Source: Stenotrophomonas sp. UBA2302 (GTDB lineage: Bacteria; Pseudomonadota; Gammaproteobacteria; Xanthomonadales; Xanthomonadaceae). Taken from it: a stretch of DNA of 9,646 nt. The translations under genes were made by a program, and so were the position numbers. The notes below the pieces were generated by a model. It was not told the DNA's origin and did not search any database. It saw only the letters and a list, made by a program, of their open reading frames with translations. This document shows, one piece after another, positions 6,093 to 9,646 of the stretch (within the stretch, counting starts at the first letter, position 1; every line of letters begins with the position of its first letter). Location: the NCBI GenBank assembly GCA_002345545.1, contig DDVW01000014.1, positions 1-9,646 on the forward strand. Direction: 5' to 3'.

Positions 6093-6715
6093 AACGCAGC
6101 TGGAACACCCTCAGCCAGATGTCCAACGGCACCTATGCCGTGCAGGATTTCGAACGTGCCGCCTACCGGCTGGCGACCGAACAGGTGCTGTATGCCGCCG
6201 ACGCGCGCTCGCGCGTGGCCTACCATCTGGTCGAAGACCACTACGCCGATTTCGTTGCCGCGCTGGAGCCGCTGGGCATCCGCCTGGAGCGCAACGCGCA
6301 TTACCGCTATCTGGTGGCGCTGCCGGCCCACGGAGAAGGCGCGCCGGTGACACTGGAGGAAACCCTCGCGCTGCTGGTGCTGCGCCAGCGTTACGACGAA
6401 GCCATGCGCCAGGGACTGATCGAGGACCATGGCGAAGTGGTGGTGGAACTGCCCGAACTGCAGGAAAGCTGGCAGGCGTTGACCGGCCGCTCGATGCCCG
6501 ACGTCGGCGCGTTGCGTGCATTGGCGCGCACGCTCAAGCGCTGGGGCGTGTGCCGGCTGGTGGACTCGGAAAGCGATGACCCGCAGCCGTTCCACCTGCG
6601 CGTGCGCCCGGCCATCGTCGAGATCGTCGGCGAGCAGTGGCTGCAGCGCCTGGACCAGCACAACCGCGATGACGCGGACGATGTCGACGCGGAGGACGAC
6701 GATGCAGCAGCTTGA
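6089..6715 (+). CDS. jetB: JetB/MksE-like (DUF4194) subunit of a Wadjet defence system
   Basis: This 208-residue protein is the JetB (MukE/MksE-like, 'kite' winged-helix) subunit that binds the JetA kleisin and DNA. The family pattern for DUF4194 is visible: an early helix FERAAYRLATEQVLYAAD (21-38), HYADFVAALEPLGIRLERN (51-69) followed by HYRYLVALP, then VTLEETLALLVLRQRYDEAM (87-106), and a late winged-helix segment RALARTLKRWGVCRLVD with FHLRVRPAIVEIV (168-180). The length is normal. The last 17 residues are strikingly acidic (NRDDADDVDAEDDDAAA), and the DNA encoding them contains the SD of jetC. It starts inside the jetA stop and overlaps jetC by 14 bases, so the three subunits are probably made in a coupled way. 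The SD is weak (CCGGA), fitting coupled translation from jetA. Confidence 0.9.
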   Translation: MKRSWNTLSQMSNGTYAVQDFERAAYRLATEQVLYAADARSRVAYHLVEDHYADFVAALEPLGIRLERNAHYRYLVALPAHGEGAPVTLEETLALLVLRQRYDEAMRQGLIEDHGEVVVELPELQESWQALTGRSMPDVGALRALARTLKRWGVCRLVDSESDDPQPFHLRVRPAIVEIVGEQWLQRLDQHNRDDADDVDAEDDDAAA

Positions 6716-9646
6716 ACGTGTCCATCTGGTCCAGTTCTTCCTGTTCGAGGCGCAGAGCCTGCAACTGGACCGCACCAGCGCCATCATCGCGCCCAATGGC
6801 GCCGGCAAGAGTGCGCTGCTCGATGCGCTGCAGATCGTGCTGCTGGGCGGCGACCGCAGCCGCATCCGCTTCAACGCGCAGGCCGGCGGCAGCCACCGCG
6901 CGCGCACCATCCGCGACTACTGCCTGGGTGTGTTCCGCAGTGGCGAGGAAGGCCGCAAGCGCCGTACCGCGACGACCTATATCTCGCTGGTATTCCGCAA
7001 CATGCTGACCGGTGAACCCTTGACCGCCGGCATCGCGCTTGGCGCCTCGGTCGATGAGCCCGAGCACCGCACCCACGGCCTGTACCTGCTGCCGGGCGTG
7101 GCGCTGGAACTGGACGAACATATCGAACGGATCAACGGCAAGGAACTGCCGCTGGCGTGGACCACCTTCCGCGAGCACATCACCCGCCGCTGCAAGGAAG
7201 TAGGCGAAACCCCGCAGCTGCATCCCAACGCCGAGCGCTTCGTGCGCGACCTGCTGTTGCGGCTGCGCGCCGGTCCGTCGGTGACGCCGGATCTCAACGC
7301 CTACCGCAAGGCCTTCCTCAATGCGCTGAACTTGCAGCGGGTGGAGGACGTGGACCTGTTCGTGCGCACGCTGGTGGCCGAGGACCGGCCCACCGATATC
7401 GCCCGCTTCCGCGCGCTGCTGGACAGCTTCCGGCTGATCAAGGAGAAGATCGAGCAGGTCAAGCAGCGCATCGACGCCGCCGAAGGCGTGGAGCGCCAGT
7501 ACGAGAAGATCGCCGCGCAGGCCACCCGTGCCGCGTCCGCGCGTGCGCTGGCTGCCGAGTACGCGCGCGACCTGTACAGCGAGCAGCTCGACCAGGCCGA
7601 AGGCGCACTGGCGGATGCGGAAAACACGTTGACCGACACCCGCCGCCAGTTGGCCGATACCCGCGTCGAACGCGACACCCTGCGCGAGGAACAGGCGCGT
7701 GCCAATACGCGCCTGCAGGGCAGCGCCGGCTATGGCGAGCAGGCGCAACTGGACGAACTGGCCGGCCGCGACCGCGACCGCCTCGTGCAGCTGAAGAAAG
7801 ACCTCGCGCGCGAGCTCGCCTTCGTCGGTGAGCAGCTGCGCCAGCTCGGCACGCTGGAGCTGGAGGGTATCGATGCCGGGGTGCTGGCAGCGGCGCGCGC
7901 CGAATGGGAGGGCTGGCATGCCGAGCTGACCGCGCTGGATGCCGAAGCGGTGCTGCCGTGGACACCGGAAGACCTGTTCGCGCGCTCGCGGCAGGCGCTG
8001 CGCACGACCGCGCCCTTGCGCGAACGCCTCGACCAGCATGCACGGCAGCTGCACGCCACCCACGACAAGGCCCGCGACGCGCTGGAAACCGCGCGGCAGA
8101 ACCAGAAGCGGCTGGCCGCCGGCCAGGCCGAGCTGAATCCGGACACCGTGCGGCTGATGAGCTACCTGCGCGATGCCGGCATCGATGCACGCCCGGTCTG
8201 TGATCTGGTACGGGTCACCGATGGCAGCTGGCAGCACGCCATCGAGGGCTACCTGCGCAGCAATGTCGAGGCGCTGCTGATCCCCGACCAGGACGAGGAG
8301 CGTGCGGTCAAGCTGTACCGCGGCCTGACCGGCGGGCGTGCGGTGTATGGCGTCAAGCTGGCGCTGTCCAGCCAGGCGCGGCAGTCGCGCGGTGCCGATA
8401 CGCCGGCTGCCGGCAGCGTCGCGGCGCTGCTGGAAGGCGTCAACGCCGATGCACTGGCGTTCCTGCGCCGGCAGCTGGGTGAGCTGCGCTGCGTGGAGAC
8501 CGAAGCCGAACTGGTGCGCAGCCGTCAGGGCCTGACCCGTGACGGCCTGCTCTCGCGTGGTGGCAGTATCGAGCGCCTGCGGCTGCCGGCCGCCGGTGAC
8601 CTGCGCATCGGCGCGTCGGACAACCGGGCCCGGGTACGTGTGCTGCACGAGGAAATCGAGCGTGCCGAGCAGTTGCTGCGACAGATCGAACCACAGCTGC
8701 GGCGTGCCGATGACTGCCAGCGTGGTCTGGCGCGGCTGGCCGATGCCGATGCGGTGGCGCAGGCGCTGCACGAACGCGTGCTGGAGCACCGCCAGGTGGC
8801 CGAGCGCTATCGCAGCGCGCAGGAGAGCCGTCGCAGCGCGCTGGATCCGGACCTGCTGCGGCTGTCCGAACAGCTGCACGCACTGAAGGCGCAGCTGGCC
8901 GCCTGCGAACAGCGCGCCGACGCGCTGGTCGGCCAGGAAGCGGTTGCCGCGTCCAATCTGGAACGCACTCGCGGCTTGCTCGACGGCCTGCGCCAGCAGG
9001 AGGAGCTGGTGGCACGCCGCGCGGTGGAAGCCTTTGCCGATCCGGATGTCGATCCGAACCGGGTCGAACGCCAGCGCGAGGAACTGGACGAAAAATATCC
9101 GTCGCTGGAAGAACGCGCACAGCGTTGCGAGGAACGCGCCCGGGACAGTGATACCCAGCTTGGCAAGCTGGTGCCGATGGCCTGGGGTGAGCTGGCGCAA
9201 TACGCGCGCGACCATGGCATCGAGCTGGATTTCGCCGCCGATGCGTGGCGGCCGGCGCGCACCTTGCTGCAACGCGAACTGACCCAGCTGCGCGACACCG
9301 AGCTGGTGCAGTACGAGGCCGAGGCGCAGCAGGCCTATACCACCGCCGTGGATACCTTCCGCACCGGCGTGGCGTCAACGCTGTACGACAACTTCACCCG
9401 GCTCAAGACCCAGATCGCCACGCTCAACCGCACCTTGCGTGGCAGCCCGGCGTTCTCCAACAACGAGCGTTACCAGTTCTATTACGAGGTGCTGCCGGAG
9501 TTCCGCGAGCTGCACCGTTTCATCCAGCGGGCGGCCGATATCGGCGGCGAGGACACGCTGTTTGAAAGCGCCGGGCAGGTGCCGGAGGCGTTCCGCGCGC
9601 TGGTCGAGGACAAGGCCGCCGCCCATGTGGCCAACTCGCCGCTGGA
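6702..9646 (+). CDS. jetC: JetC/MksB-like SMC ATPase of a Wadjet defence system (3' end cut by window)
   Basis: An unbroken frame of 981 codons runs off the right edge. JetC is the SMC-like ATPase that extrudes DNA loops so that small circular plasmids are recognised and cut by JetD. Residues 1-50 contain LVQFFLFEAQSLQLD and the Walker A motif APNGAGKS (30-37). A globular head segment follows to about 240. Long coiled coils lie at about 243-480 and 645-880, flanking a hinge at about 484-640 that starts LMSYLRDAGIDARPVCDLV. No CxxC zinc hook of the Rad50 type is seen. The second head segment begins near 885 (TLYDNFTRLKTQIATLNRTL, then FYYEVLPEF). Walker B and the ABC signature are still to come beyond the edge. 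The start has GGAGG (6691-6695) 6 bases upstream, inside jetB. A 912-residue minus-strand frame over the same DNA is a shadow. Confidence 0.92.
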   Translation, partial: MQQLERVHLVQFFLFEAQSLQLDRTSAIIAPNGAGKSALLDALQIVLLGGDRSRIRFNAQAGGSHRARTIRDYCLGVFRSGEEGRKRRTATTYISLVFRNMLTGEPLTAGIALGASVDEPEHRTHGLYLLPGVALELDEHIERINGKELPLAWTTFREHITRRCKEVGETPQLHPNAERFVRDLLLRLRAGPSVTPDLNAYRKAFLNALNLQRVEDVDLFVRTLVAEDRPTDIARFRALLDSFRLIKEKIEQVKQRIDAAEGVERQYEKIAAQATRAASARALAAEYARDLYSEQLDQAEGALADAENTLTDTRRQLADTRVERDTLREEQARANTRLQGSAGYGEQAQLDELAGRDRDRLVQLKKDLARELAFVGEQLRQLGTLELEGIDAGVLAAARAEWEGWHAELTALDAEAVLPWTPEDLFARSRQALRTTAPLRERLDQHARQLHATHDKARDALETARQNQKRLAAGQAELNPDTVRLMSYLRDAGIDARPVCDLVRVTDGSWQHAIEGYLRSNVEALLIPDQDEERAVKLYRGLTGGRAVYGVKLALSSQARQSRGADTPAAGSVAALLEGVNADALAFLRRQLGELRCVETEAELVRSRQGLTRDGLLSRGGSIERLRLPAAGDLRIGASDNRARVRVLHEEIERAEQLLRQIEPQLRRADDCQRGLARLADADAVAQALHERVLEHRQVAERYRSAQESRRSALDPDLLRLSEQLHALKAQLAACEQRADALVGQEAVAASNLERTRGLLDGLRQQEELVARRAVEAFADPDVDPNRVERQREELDEKYPSLEERAQRCEERARDSDTQLGKLVPMAWGELAQYARDHGIELDFAADAWRPARTLLQRELTQLRDTELVQYEAEAQQAYTTAVDTFRTGVASTLYDNFTRLKTQIATLNRTLRGSPAFSNNERYQFYYEVLPEFRELHRFIQRAADIGGEDTLFESAGQVPEAFRALVEDKAAAHVANSPL

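Noticed and set aside
6534..9272. 912-residue open frame on the minus strand
   Set aside because: It lies antisense to jetC, has a low-complexity Gln/Arg/Ala composition and no recognisable domain. It is the usual antisense shadow of a GC-rich gene, while the plus frame has Walker A, coiled coils and a good SD.
1..9646. tRNA, rRNA, CRISPR arrays or transposase genes
   Set aside because: I looked on both strands and saw no spaced repeat array, no tRNA-like T-loop sequence with a matching fold, and no transposase motif.

Overview
The window joins two unrelated blocks of GC-rich, densely packed proteobacterial DNA. The left block (1-3458) is the distal end of a conjugative type IV secretion operon of the IncP/Ti 'trb' type, in the order trbL (3' end only), trbF, trbG, trbI and a small DUF2274-type gene. 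This order, with no trbH and with the small gene after trbI, is typical of Tn4371-family integrative and conjugative elements (ICEs) in beta- and gammaproteobacteria. The genes overlap or lie 2-12 bases apart, each with a clear Shine-Dalgarno (SD) sequence, and the operon ends at a strong hairpin terminator (3490-3524). In a Tn4371-type element this is the right-hand end, so the element edge probably falls in the gene-poor stretch 3525-3841. I did not find a certain attachment site.

That stretch of about 380 bases contains the terminator, a 120-base element bounded by perfect 16-base inverted repeats, a small A/T-tract inverted repeat near a possible element edge, and an 8-G run.

The right block starts with a minus-strand gene (3842-4507) for a 221-residue protein that resembles a degenerate sigma-70 family factor. 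It is divergent from a plus-strand operon, jetA-jetB-jetC (4632 to the window end). This operon is a Wadjet / MksFEB-type SMC (condensin-like) plasmid-defence system. JetA is the kleisin-like MukF/MksF counterpart, JetB the MukE/MksE (DUF4194) counterpart, and JetC the SMC-like ATPase, with a Walker A motif at residues 30-37 and coiled coils around a hinge. JetC runs off the right edge before its Walker B and signature motifs. The nuclease gene jetD, if present, lies outside. The 124 bases between the divergent genes hold a 29-base near-perfect palindrome (4551-4579) that overlaps the -35 elements of two back-to-back candidate promoters. It is a good candidate operator for shared control.

The host is most likely a GC-rich gammaproteobacterium, possibly of the Xanthomonadaceae (Stenotrophomonas/Xanthomonas type). 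This is inferred from composition, the ICE type and the general look of the sigma-like protein, and it is not proven. Functionally, the left block builds a conjugation channel that spreads mobile DNA, while the right block would cut incoming circular plasmids, so a mobile element sits beside an anti-plasmid defence locus.
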